Shown in pieces: positions 1 through 7,908 of a stretch of DNA of 64,000 nucleotides (positions within the stretch are counted from its first letter, which is position 1; each line of letters starts with the position of its first letter). Source of the stretch: an uncultured Eubacteriales bacterium. Lineage in GTDB: Bacteria > Bacillota > Clostridia > Oscillospirales > Acutalibacteraceae. The position numbers and the translations under genes were made by a program. The stretch is from contig CAJTNL010000011.1 of assembly GCA_910577755.1 (NCBI GenBank), forward strand, positions 1 through 64,000, read 5' to 3'. Under the pieces are notes generated by a model. The model ran no database searches and was not told where the DNA came from. It was given only the letters and a program-made list of their open reading frames with translations.

Positions 1-290
1 AATATTCTGTGAAGATATGTATTTGATTGTGGCTCTCCTGAGAGAGTGTTTCATTATACTGGATGAAACAAGTGTTTGTCAATACTTTCCGAAAAGGTTT
101 TGCATATTTTTTCGGCTGGTGGGAATACTATTTAGTTTAAGATAAAACTCAGAAAATAAATTGATATGCCACATACTATTAACATGCATATTTAGAATGG
201 TGTCTGTATTTAGTTGTTGTAATTCTACTAATTGTATGCTATAATAAAAACATACATTATTTGCTGTGTGTGTGGAGAGTTGGTGTCTGC
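1..290. other. AT-rich flank with no gene seen
   Basis: No convincing open frame, tRNA or hairpin terminator was found before the AbiEi-like gene. The stretch probably holds the end of an upstream intergenic region and the promoter of the toxin-antitoxin remnant, but no clear -35/-10 pair can be defended. Confidence 0.4.
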
Positions 291-896
291 TTGAATAAAA
301 AGGAAATCATTCAAAATGTAATTAAAAATAACGGTGGTATTGCAAAAACTTCGGATTTTGCCGATAAAGGAATAAATAAATACGAGGTGGCAGCTTTTTG
401 TAAAGAAGGGGTTATTGAAAGGATTCGAAGAGGACTTTATCAGCTCCCGCAGAGCAATGATACCACGGAGGAACGGTTAATACACGAGCTTCTTCCTCAG
501 GGGATTATTTGCGTGGAATCGGCTTTGTTCCACTATGGATATAGTGATTTTTCTCCACGTGAATGGTCGATTGCCGTACCAAGAACAGCGTCCCGTGTCG
601 TAAAGAATATTGTAGAATTTCCGATGAAGGCATACTATATTCAAAAAAATTCTCTAACAATCGGAAAATCTATGGATAATTTCAACGGCATATTATTGCC
701 TGTATATGACCGTGAGAGGACAATATGCGATTGCTTTAAGTACCGCACAAAACTTGATAATGAAATTTTCAATAAAGCTGTCAATGCTTACGCTATTGAT
801 GAAAAAAAGAACCTTGCAAACCTGTCTAAATATGCAAAGGAAATGAAACTGTATACAAGAGTTATGAATGTAATGGAGGTACTGCTGAATGGCTGA
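291..896 (+). CDS. AbiEi-family antitoxin / transcriptional regulator
   Basis: A 201-residue protein resembling the antitoxin of type IV AbiE systems. These bind their own promoter through an N-terminal winged helix and counter the AbiEii nucleotidyltransferase toxin. The N-terminal ~55 residues show the typical motif: a GGIAKTSDF helix, a recognition helix with YEVAAFCKEG, then RIRRGLYQLP. The downstream part (ESALFHYGYSD, then IAVPRT) fits the AbiEi C-terminal domain. I chose the TTG at 291 because it gives MNKKEIIQ and follows an AG-rich stretch; the frame is open back to 261. The stop overlaps the ATG of the AbiEii gene, which is normal for the pair. This is the only intact-looking member of the module; the toxin is broken, so the gene is probably a relic or a solitary repressor. 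Confidence 0.75.
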   Translation: MNKKEIIQNVIKNNGGIAKTSDFADKGINKYEVAAFCKEGVIERIRRGLYQLPQSNDTTEERLIHELLPQGIICVESALFHYGYSDFSPREWSIAVPRTASRVVKNIVEFPMKAYYIQKNSLTIGKSMDNFNGILLPVYDRERTICDCFKYRTKLDNEIFNKAVNAYAIDEKKNLANLSKYAKEMKLYTRVMNVMEVLLNG

Positions 897-1429
897 TATT
901 GCTGAATCCGTGCTTGTAAGATTGAAAAATTAAGGCAAAGGAAAGTGGACGAAGCTATCAGCTTTGTCTGCAACTTTTCTGTCAAGAGGAATTCCTGCGC
1001 CGTTTGGAAAAATCACAATATGCGGAAAATCTTGTGCTGAAAGGTGGATTGTTCATTTATTCCGTTACCGATTTTGACAGTCGTGTGACGGTAAATGTTG
1101 ACTTTCTTCTTCGGAAAGTTCCCAATACTCCTGAACAGTTACAAACTATGATAGAGACAATCATATCCGCGCCCACAGGCAATGATTTTGTGACTTTTGA
1201 GATTAAGGATATTGTCCCTATCGCCGTTGCAAAGAAGTACGTCGGTATTGGAGTTTCTCTTGTGGCTCGAATTAAAGATGTGAATGGAAAGAAATACGGT
1301 CTTATATTTGAGGAACACCATGAAGAAATTGAAGATGTGCTGGGCACACATACTCCAGTACTGACCGAGGACAAAGATCTTTTTATCAATAATGGTGGTC
1401 AAATAAATTTTCTTATTGAGGGGGGTTAA
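889..1429 (+). pseudogene. Broken AbiEii nucleotidyltransferase toxin
   Basis: Starts at an ATG overlapping the antitoxin stop and reads ADIAESVLVRLKN, then hits a stop near 933. The reading resumes in another frame (LCLQLFCQEEFLRRLEKSQ, then YAENLVLKGGLFIYS), the expected AbiEii start with its nucleotidyltransferase GG motif. It continues with TVNVDFLLRKVPNTPEQL to about 1420. Only about 180 residues remain; family members are normally near 280-300. The 3' end runs straight into methyltransferase sequence, so a deletion removed the toxin C-terminus as well as the frameshift. A functional toxin is unlikely. Confidence 0.75.
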
Positions 1430-2829
1430 CCTCGCCTCTATGGATCTGCTAAAAAAAGTAAAGAAAAACGGGATAGATGTTATTTTCATAGATCCTCCAT
1501 ATCATCGTGGACTTAATGATTTTATATATGATGATAATTATATTGTTAATACTGATACATTTAAGCACAGCAAATATTTATCATTTATGAAGAAGCGTCT
1601 AATAGCAGCAAAAATGGTTGTATATTTATAAATATTGATGACAACGAATTTGCATAGTTAAAAATATTATGTGATAGTATTTTTGGTGAAGAAAATTATA
1701 TTGCTTGTTTTCCATGGCACAATCGCACATTTGTACAGAATGATACAGATATAAGAATCAATCCCGAATATATTTTCGCCTATGCTAAAAATAGAAGATT
1801 GACAAACAAAAGATTGAAGCCTTCAAATGCTGATAAATGGTATGCACTTGACGATTTTGTTTTTCAGCCTAAAAAAACTGATACTTCAAAATACAGCAAT
1901 CCCGACAATGACCCTCGTGGAGCATGGAAAGCCGACCCTTTTGATGCTCCTGCAATCCGTGAGAATTTAACATACGAAATAGTAAATCCAAATACAGGGG
2001 AATCTTTTCTTCCGCCTAAAGGAAGACATTGGAGAAATGAGAAATCAAATTATGAATCATTATTAGCTGATAATAGAATTATTTTTGGGAAATCGGGGCG
2101 AACAAAGCCTCAATTGGAAGTATTTTATAGTGAAGCACAAATCAAAGGTCAGATCGCAACAAGTTGGTTTGACGCAGATGTATTTGATACTTCTACAAAT
2201 GGAAAAAAAGAGTTGTTAAATATATTATCGGATGTTCCAGCTGAAAAGATATTCGATACACCTAAACCAACGAAATAATATGTAGAATTATTGAAGCTAA
2301 TTGTTTCACCAAAGTTATTAAATGGGATTGTACTTGATTTTTTTGCAGGAAGCGGAACTACGGGGAAAGCAGTTATGGAATTTAATAAAACTATTGATAA
2401 CCCGCTTGCTTTTATTCTTTGCACAAATAATGAAAACAATATCTGTCGAGATGTTACTTATGAACGCATTAAGAGGGTAATTGATAAAGAAAATTATGAA
2501 GCAAGCCTTAATACTGTAAAGTGGACTATATTCCTATAAACGAGCGTATGTATTACGAATATGCGGATGAGTTGCTGTTACATATCCGTGAGCTTGTTGA
2601 ACTTGAAAATGGTGTCAATTTCACGGGCAATGCCGAAATTGCTATTGTGTTGACCGAAGAAGAGCTTGACAATTTTGCTGTAAAGGCGGACAATTTTGCA
2701 AAATACAAGAAGCTCTATATGAGGCACGATCTCTTACCGACGTAGGAACAGGAAGAGATTATAAAATCCTACGGTATCGAAATCAGCATTATACCCGATT
2801 ATTATTACCGTGACTTGCAGGAGGGTTGA
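1430..2829 (+). pseudogene. Broken type III restriction-modification Mod methyltransferase
   Basis: Remnant of an N6-adenine DNA methyltransferase of the type III (beta-class) kind. The DPPY catalytic motif is present (VIFIDPPY, about 1479-1502), followed by FIYDDNYIV, KYLSFMKKRL, an ISIDDNEF-like stretch with an in-frame TAG near 1658, CFPWHNRTF, PEYIFAYAKN, and near 2335 the FFAGSGTTGKAV SAM-binding motif. At least three frame breaks (about 1630, 1658, 2277-2290, 2540) and a stop near 2743 interrupt it. The tail (YYEYADELLLHIRELVELENG, then IIPDYYYRDLQ) is the conserved Mod C-terminus leading directly into the res gene. The N-terminal part is missing through fusion to AbiEii. Confidence 0.8.
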
Positions 2830-2831
2830 TT

Positions 2832-3500
2832 ATGCAGTTAAAAGAATTTCAGTTAGAAGCCGTAAAAAAGTTGTTTGAAACTATAGAAACTCCTGCTCGT
2901 GATATTATCCTCAAAAGTCCGACGGGAAGCGGTAAAACCATTATTCTAACCTATTTTATGCATCAATACATACAATCTTTCCCAAAACTGTCTTCGTGTG
3001 GCTCACACCGGGCAAAGGCAACCTTGAAGAACAAAGCAAGGCGAAAATGGATAAATACATCCACGCTTCGCAGACAAAACTCTTGTCCGATGTAATGACG
3101 GCGGGTTTTGAGGAAAATGACAGCTGTTTTATCAACTGGGAAAAGCTGACGAAAAAAGGCAACAATGCTCTGAAAGACAGCGAACGCACGAATTTTTTAG
3201 AGCATATTCGGCATGCCTTAAATGATGGGTTACGATTTGTAATCGTTGTTGATGAGAGCCACCAGAACAACACGATAAAAGCGGATGAAATTATACAGTA
3301 TTTTCATACGGACAAAATTATCCGCTGTTCCGCCACCCCGAAAGGTATAACAAAGGCGGAAGTCATTGAAATTCTCGAAGAAGAAGTTATTGCGGCGGGA
3401 CTTATCAAGAAAATGCTTATTATCAACCAGGGCTTTCCGCAGACGATAGAAACAGAAAATCAGACCGAATTTCTACTTGAAAAAGCACTTGACATACGAT
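2832..3500 (+). pseudogene. Broken type III restriction endonuclease Res subunit (helicase part)
   Basis: Begins with ATG four bases after the Mod tail and reads MQLKEFQLEAV, then a Walker A motif SPTGSGKTI (about 2919-2945). A frameshift near 2985-3000 moves the reading to the next frame, which continues through LTPGKGNLEEQSK, a Walker B/DExH-like VVDESH (about 3247-3264) and a motif III-like RCSATPKG. It stops around residue 225, whereas Res subunits are near 900-1000 residues. The nuclease domain and second helicase domain are deleted. Together with the broken mod gene this is a dead type III system. Confidence 0.8.
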
Positions 3501-3791
3501 TTCCTTGATAAACTAATTGGATTTAAGCTGAGTGATCTGTTTTATGCAATTTTCCATCAGCATTTTATTGCATACCAAGATGAGCGTGCTGAGAGGCTGG
3601 CAAAGTTGATTAAATACGGAACAGAAGATTTAATCGAGATATGGATGCTTCGATATGGGTTATCTTTTGAGGAAATTGAATGGCTAAAACTTTGTGTAGA
3701 CAGTATAGATCAGGAAGAAATCATCTTTAATGAAAGTATCGAAAATCTTAGCGATGCTCAGAAAAGTAGCGTTTCAAAATTCTTATTTTGA
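3490..3791 (+). pseudogene. Helicase-like C-terminal fragment of another gene
   Basis: About 100 residues joined directly to the truncated Res gene in a different frame (AERLAKLIKYGTEDLIEI, then WMLRYGLSFEEIEWL, and an ENLSDAQK end). It looks like the tail of a large DEAD/DEAH helicase from a defence or mobile-element locus, but I cannot name the family securely. No start codon or SD precedes it, so it is a 5'-deleted fragment. Confidence 0.4.
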
Positions 3792-3814
3792 AATATCACA
3801 AGTATTATAGAGTT

Positions 3815-4188
3815 TTACACATAAATCAATTCAGCGTTCACCATCTCCGTTGCTCTGCTCCGAATATTGTTCATAGTCCCAACCCATGCCATTTGGTCGG
3901 CTGCTTTGAGTTGTTCCGTCACGCTTTCACGCTTTGCCATCTGTTTTACCAGCAGAAAAAACATTTTTTCTGCCTGCTCATCAATATCAGCAAGGTAGCT
4001 GTTCAATTTACCGCTTGTGAGCAGAGTAGCGTAAATCGCTCTTTTAGATAGCGTCTGTGTCGCTGTCCCCATACGCCGATGGGTTTTGTTTCTTCTTCGG
4101 GTAGCTTTAAATCGGGAAGAAAATAATCTCCAATCTGTGTATAAGTGCCGCCAATTTCTTCAAAAATTGTCTTTTTCATCGTCTTCAA
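3815..4188 (-). pseudogene. Frameshifted TnpV-family transposon protein
   Basis: Read on the minus strand from ATG 4188: MKKTIFEEIGGTYTQIGDY, then PDLKLPEEETKPIGVWGQRHRRYLKE, typical of the TnpV proteins of clostridial transposons and integrative elements. Near 4050-4010 the frame shifts, and the family sequence continues (LLTSGKLNSYLADIDEQAEKMF, then TMNNIRSRATEMVN) to a stop at 3815. Full-length members are about 120 residues, which matches the sum of both pieces. The role of TnpV is not known in detail; it marks a former transposon or integrative element. Confidence 0.75.
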
Positions 4189-4365
4189 CCTCCGTAATTT
4201 TGAATTTTTTGATTGGTGCGTTTACGCTTTTGATTAGAATTTCATCAACCGCATCGGTGTATCTGCTGTTCTCAATCAGTTTGTTTCTTAGATTATTTAA
4301 GCTGTTGATAATAATTCGCCGTTTATTTTCGTCAATCGCTATGTAATATTTTTCACATCACACAT
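4169..4365 (-). pseudogene. Small transposon-associated ORF, frameshifted at the start
   Basis: Upstream of and overlapping the TnpV remnant on the minus strand. The reading CEKYYIAIDENKRRIIINSLNNLRNKL, then DAVDEILIKSVNAPIKKFKI, is a coherent ~60-residue small protein of the kind found beside TnpV in integrative elements. An SD (GGAGGTCG, near 4369-4378) and ATG at 4365 are present. The ATG frame meets a stop after eight codons, so one base appears lost or gained near 4355. Function unknown. Confidence 0.45.
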
Positions 4366-4442
4366 TTCTCGACCTCCTTCGCCTAAAGTGTAGCAAAGGG
4401 TTTTCCACTTTGCGAATGTGAGATTTTATTTTTGGCATAAAG

Positions 4443-4484
4443 AAAGCCGGCATAAGAAGCAGAAACGCTTCTTATGCCGGCTTT
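4443..4484. terminator. 18-bp perfect hairpin, probable terminator
   Basis: Arms at 4443-4460 and 4467-4484 are perfectly complementary with a 6-nt loop. The plus-strand 3' arm ends in CTTT followed by a T-rich stretch. It lies between the minus-strand TnpV module and the plus-strand sigma-like remnant, consistent with a terminator in the old element. Confidence 0.55.
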
Positions 4485-4728
4485 GCCTTTGCTATTCCCC
4501 ATAAGCTGTATTCCAATAATGTTTTCAAATTATCTCCCTATGTGGTGACAGCCTTTGCGGTTTTTCTTTTGTCGTTTTTGCAGGAATACAGGATAAGCTC
4601 GTTTATGGCGTGGGATGCTGTTCTCCGCATTTGAATCTGGATTTTAGTGATTTTCAAAATTCAGATTGAAAGTGTCTACGGTGAAATACGAACCGAGAAA
4701 AGTATATATTAAATAGAACGGAGGCTAT

Positions 4729-5190
4729 GTGGAGTTATCCTATTACAAATTTTGCCGCCGTAAAGAAGACCGTACATATTCCAACAAGCTCTTTATTCCT
4801 GTGCAGGACTGTCTGATTGGGGTTGTGTGGGAGCAGTACACGGACTTCTATCGGGAAAAGAGCGGTAGCGTTATCTTCAGAAACTGGATACAAAGAATAG
4901 CCTGCTTCCATTGGACAGCTTTGTTGATGGTGAGGGAAACGCTCTGGACTTTATCGCCGATGAAACGACGGGAGTTGAGGAAACGGTTATGCATACCATG
5001 ATGTTGGACAGGCTGGATGCTGCTCTGCATCTACTGTCGGACTATGAGCAGGCGTTGATTCGGGCAATCGTCTTTGACAATATATTCACCAAAGAGATTT
5101 CAAGGATGGAAAATGTAGACCAGAGTACGGTAAACAGACACAAGCTAAAAATTATGGCAAAGCTCAGAAAAATAATGAAAGTAGAATTTA
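4729..5190 (+). pseudogene. Broken conjugative-element sigma-70-like regulator
   Basis: First frame reads YYKFCRRKEDRTYSNKLFIP, then VQDCLIGVVWEQYTDFYREK, the typical N-terminus of sigma-70-like helix-turn-helix genes of integrative elements. After frame breaks near 4860-4911 the family sequence continues: GEGNALDFIADETTGVEE, LDRLDAALHLLSDYEQALIRAIVFDN, then a region-4-like HTH ISRMENVDQSTVNRHKLKI. The sequence upstream of each break has no start of its own. Most likely a dead gene of the same island. Confidence 0.65.
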
Positions 5191-5284
5191 AAATGCAAAG
5201 CCCCCCTTTGATTTTTGCTTTTGAAAATCAAGGGACTTTGTTACTGCTCTGGAATTTCTAAAAATTCTGATTAGAGGAAAAGAA

Positions 5285-5625
5285 ATGGCATATAACCATG
5301 GGCGGGAGAACGCAAATGATGTATCTGGAAAGAAACAGAAGAAACGATTTTACGAAAGTGTGGTGTTGACGAGGATACCATTGAGAAAATCCGTATCTAT
5401 AACAGAGTGGATTTTAACACAGCCAGACGGTTTTACCGCTATCTGATGAAGCCCTTAACAAGAGGGTAAAGGTTACGCCGAAAGATGTTGACGAGCTGAT
5501 TATGGGGCAGGAACGCTCTGAACTGCTCCGCTGTGTAATTGCTACTCTACCAGAGACGCAAAGGCGGCGTTTTATTCTCTATTACGAATACGATTTCAAT
5601 TATATTGAAGGCTTTTATAATCGTT
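5285..5625 (+). pseudogene. Two decayed sigma-like HTH gene remnants
   Basis: From ATG 5285 (MAYNHGRE) the reading shifts frame near 5325 and becomes EETILRKCGVDEDTIEKIR, then DFNTARRFYRYLMK, a second sigma-like family of integrative elements. A stop follows near 5465. From about 5467 a different gene fragment reads KVTPKDVDELIMGQERSELL, then RCVIATLPETQRRRFILYY, the region-4 start of an element-borne sigma factor. It breaks off at about 5615 where unrelated AT-rich sequence begins. The 3' boundary near 5615 is a plausible right edge of the decayed island. Confidence 0.55.
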
Positions 5626-6161
5626 TTTGTCCTCATTCTTTTAACAACATGCTTTTTCCTGACCAGAAAGAACTTTTCTTCTTCCAAAATTTCTCCTAAA
5701 TTTTCTTTTTTCTATTTATTTTATTGTCTATGCTCCAGTTGTTCTTGCTTGCTGCATATTGTTTTTTTTAAAACTGTCTTTCTGCTTACATTTCAATTGA
5801 AACAGTTACTATATAAATATAAAAAACCAACAAGGACGACATGGCATATTTTTGCTTATTATTTTGAAGTTATACCCAATGTATAAAAGAGCAGCGTATA
5901 GGAACAAGTCAAGTAAAAATGGATAATAAAAACTATCTCCTGTGATAGAATGAGAGCTACTATAAGAGATAGTTGTATAAACATTTTAAATAAATTTTTT
6001 TCTAAAAATCACGTGTATTTACTTCTCAAAACTTAACATCTATGAAGAAACAGCCTTCTTATCAGTAAAAACCCCACTGATTTTAACGTATGGTATTTGA
6101 ATATAGATAAATAAATTATAAAAGCTTTATCAAAATATCATTATTTTATCCATAAATTTGA
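5626..6161. other. AT-rich gene-free stretch
   Basis: No family-like protein, tRNA or clear terminator was recognised. The open frames here are AT-rich, lack SD sites and look random. It separates the decayed island from the tRNA unit. Confidence 0.4.
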
Positions 6162-6190
6162 TTGACAATTTATAGTTAATGTGGTATGAT
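6162..6190 (+). promoter_or_regulatory. Promoter of the tRNA gene
   Basis: A perfect TTGACA (6162-6167), a 17-nt spacer and TATGAT (6185-6190) form a near-consensus sigma-A promoter. Transcription would start near 6197, about 57 nt before the tRNA. Confidence 0.8.
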
Positions 6191-6253
6191 TAATAGCATT
6201 GAGTTTAAAACTTTGTGTACTAGTCCAACTTCATTATGACTCAATTTTATTTG

Positions 6254-6330
6254 GGGCCATTAGCTCAGTTGGTTAGAGCAACCGGCTCATAACCGGTTGG
6301 TCCGGGGTTCGAGTCCCTGATGGCCCACCA
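6254..6330 (+). tRNA. tRNA with anticodon CAT (elongator Met or Ile2)
   Basis: A full cloverleaf is visible: acceptor GGGCCAT with ATGGCCC, D-arm GCTC/GAGC, anticodon stem ACCGG/CCGGT with loop CTCATAA, T-arm with TTCGAGT, discriminator A and an encoded CCA. The anticodon CAT lies at 6288-6290. It lacks the three G-C pairs of an initiator anticodon stem and has a normal first pair, so it is not the initiator. Whether it is elongator Met, or Ile2 whose C34 is modified to lysidine by TilS (also encoded in this window), cannot be settled by eye. Confidence 0.95.
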
Positions 6331-6403
6331 TAGCACGCACATGTGGGCATTGAATGATTCACTTCAATGCTATTGATTTCAGCTAAAGTAATAGTGCGCT
6401 TAT

Positions 6404-6439
6404 CACTGGAGTAGTTAAATGCTCCGGTGATTTTGTTTT
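6404..6439 (+). terminator. Terminator of the tRNA transcript
   Basis: Arms CACTGGAG (6404-6411) and CTCCGGTG (6422-6429) pair with one G-T wobble and a 10-nt loop, followed by ATTTTGTTTTA. Together with the promoter upstream this makes a single-tRNA transcription unit. Confidence 0.75.
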
Positions 6440-6949
6440 ATATACAAATTGGCATCTAAAAAGGTATCCCTAAATGTTTGTAATCTTTCTAGTCTATGTT
6501 ACTTATGTTATAATTTACGTAGAAACTAAAATGCAAACAAAAAACGCTAGGTATTGACTAGCGTTTTTTGTTTAGCTGTTATTGTTTTGTTATAGAATTT
6601 TCTAGCCATTGTAGTATTTTAGTGTTGATAAGAATCCAGCTAAAGCTAATAGACCAATCAATTAGTTGTTTGTGATTATGCAAAGAATTTCAATTGGAAA
6701 GAAAGGGGATTACGATTTTTTGTTTCAAAGCACAATAACTCTTAGTTACATTTGAATCAAGGATAATCAAATATTTAGAATGATCCGAGTAGAGTTTAAT
6801 TAGTCGACAGGAAAATCGATATTAGTCAAGGCATTATAAAAGGTTATACTGAGTTGAAACAAAAATATGCTTAAGAGATATTGCAAAATATAGTTTGGTA
6901 GAAATAATACCACGCGTATTGCATAAAACTTTTATTTACTCAAAATTCA
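6440..6949. other. Gene-free stretch with one strong hairpin
   Basis: Apart from the 16-bp hairpin at 6535-6573, no gene could be supported. Short minus-strand frames near 6600-6690 have hydrophobic content but no SD; an immunity peptide for the nearby leader-peptide gene was considered and not supported. Confidence 0.35.
6535..6573. terminator. 16-bp perfect hairpin, bidirectional terminator-like
   Basis: Arms 6535-6550 and 6558-6573 are perfectly complementary with a 7-nt loop; the second arm ends in a T-run and the first starts with an A-run, so it could act on either strand. It lies downstream of both the tRNA unit and the minus-strand peptide gene. Confidence 0.65.
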
Positions 6950-7072
6950 TTACTTAACAAAACCGATTGTGCCTAAAACGCTTGCCAATGCTGTTGCAAC
7001 CAAGCTGAATGGGATAAACCCGCCCTTGGTTTTACTCATTTGAACTTCTGTCATTTGATTAAATTTTTTCAT
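6950..7072 (-). CDS. 40-residue peptide with double-glycine-type leader (bacteriocin-like)
   Basis: Read on the minus strand from ATG 7072 with an AAGGAG SD 8 nt upstream. The product begins MKKFNQMTEVQMSKTKGG and continues into a hydrophobic tail FIPFSLVATALASVLGTIG ending FVK. The first 18 residues resemble double-glycine leaders of class II bacteriocins and signalling peptides: hydrophobic Met at -12 and -7, Thr/Ser in place of Leu/Ser, and GG at -2/-1. The putative mature peptide is 22 residues, small-residue-rich and helix-prone. A promoter candidate lies just upstream (7104-7131). No C39-peptidase ABC exporter or obvious immunity gene is visible in the window. The gene could also encode an unrelated small membrane peptide, but SD, promoter and GG leader together favour a real gene. 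Confidence 0.6.
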   Translation of the reverse strand: MKKFNQMTEVQMSKTKGGFIPFSLVATALASVLGTIGFVK

Positions 7073-7103
7073 TGCACTTACTCCTTTTCTATAAGATAAT
7101 TAC

Positions 7104-7131
7104 ATTATAATACAAATAAAGAAAAAAACAA
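7104..7131 (-). promoter_or_regulatory. Candidate promoter of the double-glycine peptide gene
   Basis: On the minus strand TTGTTT (7131-7126), a 16-nt spacer and a perfect TATAAT (7109-7104) lie about 30 nt upstream of the start codon. The -35 element is imperfect. Confidence 0.5.
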
Positions 7132-7294
7132 TATAATTTACAAAACATTCCATAAAAACCACAAAAGTGTATAGAATACGGAAAAGGGAAATAGGTTATG
7201 TTTGTAGAAACAATTCAACATGATACCTCTTTTAGAGTTAAACAAATTTTATAGTATAACTATAGAATCGCATTCAGAATACCTATTGTGGTAA

Positions 7295-7440
7295 TTAGGT
7301 TAGTTGCATGTTGGTTTTGTCACAATTTATTTTTTCTTTGCCCCAAATCTCATTAAAAGTTTTTGGAGTGATATCCTTATTCCATATACCCCTGAATAGT
7401 AAAGCCTCTTTTATATTCCATCTACATATATAGGTAGACA
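7295..7440 (-). pseudogene. Orphan coding fragment, family not recognised
   Basis: The minus strand reads RWNIKEALLFRGIWNKDITP, then KTFNEIWGKEKINCDK and a stop at 7295. Composition and codon use look protein-like, but there is no start codon or SD and an in-frame stop lies shortly upstream. It appears to be the C-terminal end of a lost gene. No function is proposed. Confidence 0.3.
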
Positions 7441-7554
7441 GACATAACTAATACAGAGAATAACGCATTTGTAAATACTGCAATAGCACTACTATGCTTT
7501 TGAAAAAATGATTGATATATTGTAACAGATGGAATTTAATTGAAAATCGCTATA

Positions 7555-7583
7555 TTGACTTTCATATTTTGCTATGATACAAT
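7555..7583 (+). promoter_or_regulatory. Promoter of the cobalamin-riboswitch operon
   Basis: TTGACT (7555-7560), a 17-nt spacer and TACAAT (7578-7583) fit a sigma-A promoter. The predicted start near 7590 lies just upstream of the riboswitch core. Confidence 0.65.
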
Positions 7584-7610
7584 CAAGAAAATTGTATATA
7601 AAAATGAAAA

Positions 7611-7745
7611 TGCGGTTTGAAAAGTTGTTTGCTGAGTAAATAATAGGGAATCCGGTTCGAATCCGGAACAACCGTCATTACTGTGTTTGATAAAAAAGAT
7701 AAAATTTTATGCTCTTTTTGTGTCATAAGTCAGAATACTCCCGCA
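7611..7745 (+). ncRNA. Cobalamin (vitamin B12) riboswitch
   Basis: Conserved blocks appear in the right order: the AATAGGGAAT box (about 7641-7650), a CCGGTTCGAATCCGG stem-loop matching the GGTNNAANNCC element, the ATTACTGT box of the B12 core (7677-7684), and the distal AAGTCAGAATACTCCCGC block (about 7727-7744) corresponding to the AGTCNGGATACC element. GTTGTT near 7624 can pair with AACAAC near 7668. The usual GCxGCCCCCGC segment is weakened here to CAACCGTC, so the core is divergent. It is followed by a clear terminator and then by a B12-capture/ECF-transporter gene set, which strongly supports the call. Binding would be expected to switch the operon off when cobalamin is plentiful. Confidence 0.85.
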
Positions 7746-7805
7746 TTTTTACGGTATGGCGATCTTTGACGTTGGAGTGGTACAACCGATTTTGCGGGCT
7801 TGTCT

Positions 7806-7841
7806 GCAATTACTCGTGCTGTGCTTTTTCACGAGTATTGC
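7806..7841 (+). promoter_or_regulatory. Expression-platform hairpin after the riboswitch
   Basis: Arms GCAATTACTCGTG (7806-7818) and CACGAGTATTGC (7830-7841) pair over 12 bp with one bulged T. The stem lies between the B12 core and the terminator and probably forms part of the switching structure, though which state it belongs to cannot be told by eye. Confidence 0.45.
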
Positions 7842-7867
7842 CGATTAGTTATGTATTAAGTCAGTTG

Positions 7868-7908
7868 TGCTTTCTTTGCTTAATTAGCGAAGAAAGCATT
7901 TTTTATAC
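7868..7908 (+). terminator. Riboswitch-controlled intrinsic terminator
   Basis: Arms GCTTTCTTTGC (7869-7879) and GCGAAGAAAGC (7887-7897) pair with one wobble, followed by ATTTTTTAT. It lies between the cobalamin riboswitch and the first gene of the operon, 200 nt before the start codon, as expected for transcription-attenuation control. Confidence 0.8.

Noticed and set aside
3788..4346. Plus-strand open frames opposite TnpV
   Set aside because: They are the complement of the TnpV and companion genes, which are family-like on the minus strand.
6600..6700. Hydrophobic minus-strand short frames as an immunity peptide for the leader-peptide gene
   Set aside because: No SD or suitable start codon and stops intervene; not supportable.
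7648..7675. tRNA T-arm-like sequence (CCGGTTCGAATCCGG) suggesting a tRNA
   Set aside because: No acceptor, D-arm or anticodon arm can be built around it; the GGGAA box before it and ATTACTGT plus AGTCAGAATACTCCCGC after it identify a cobalamin riboswitch.
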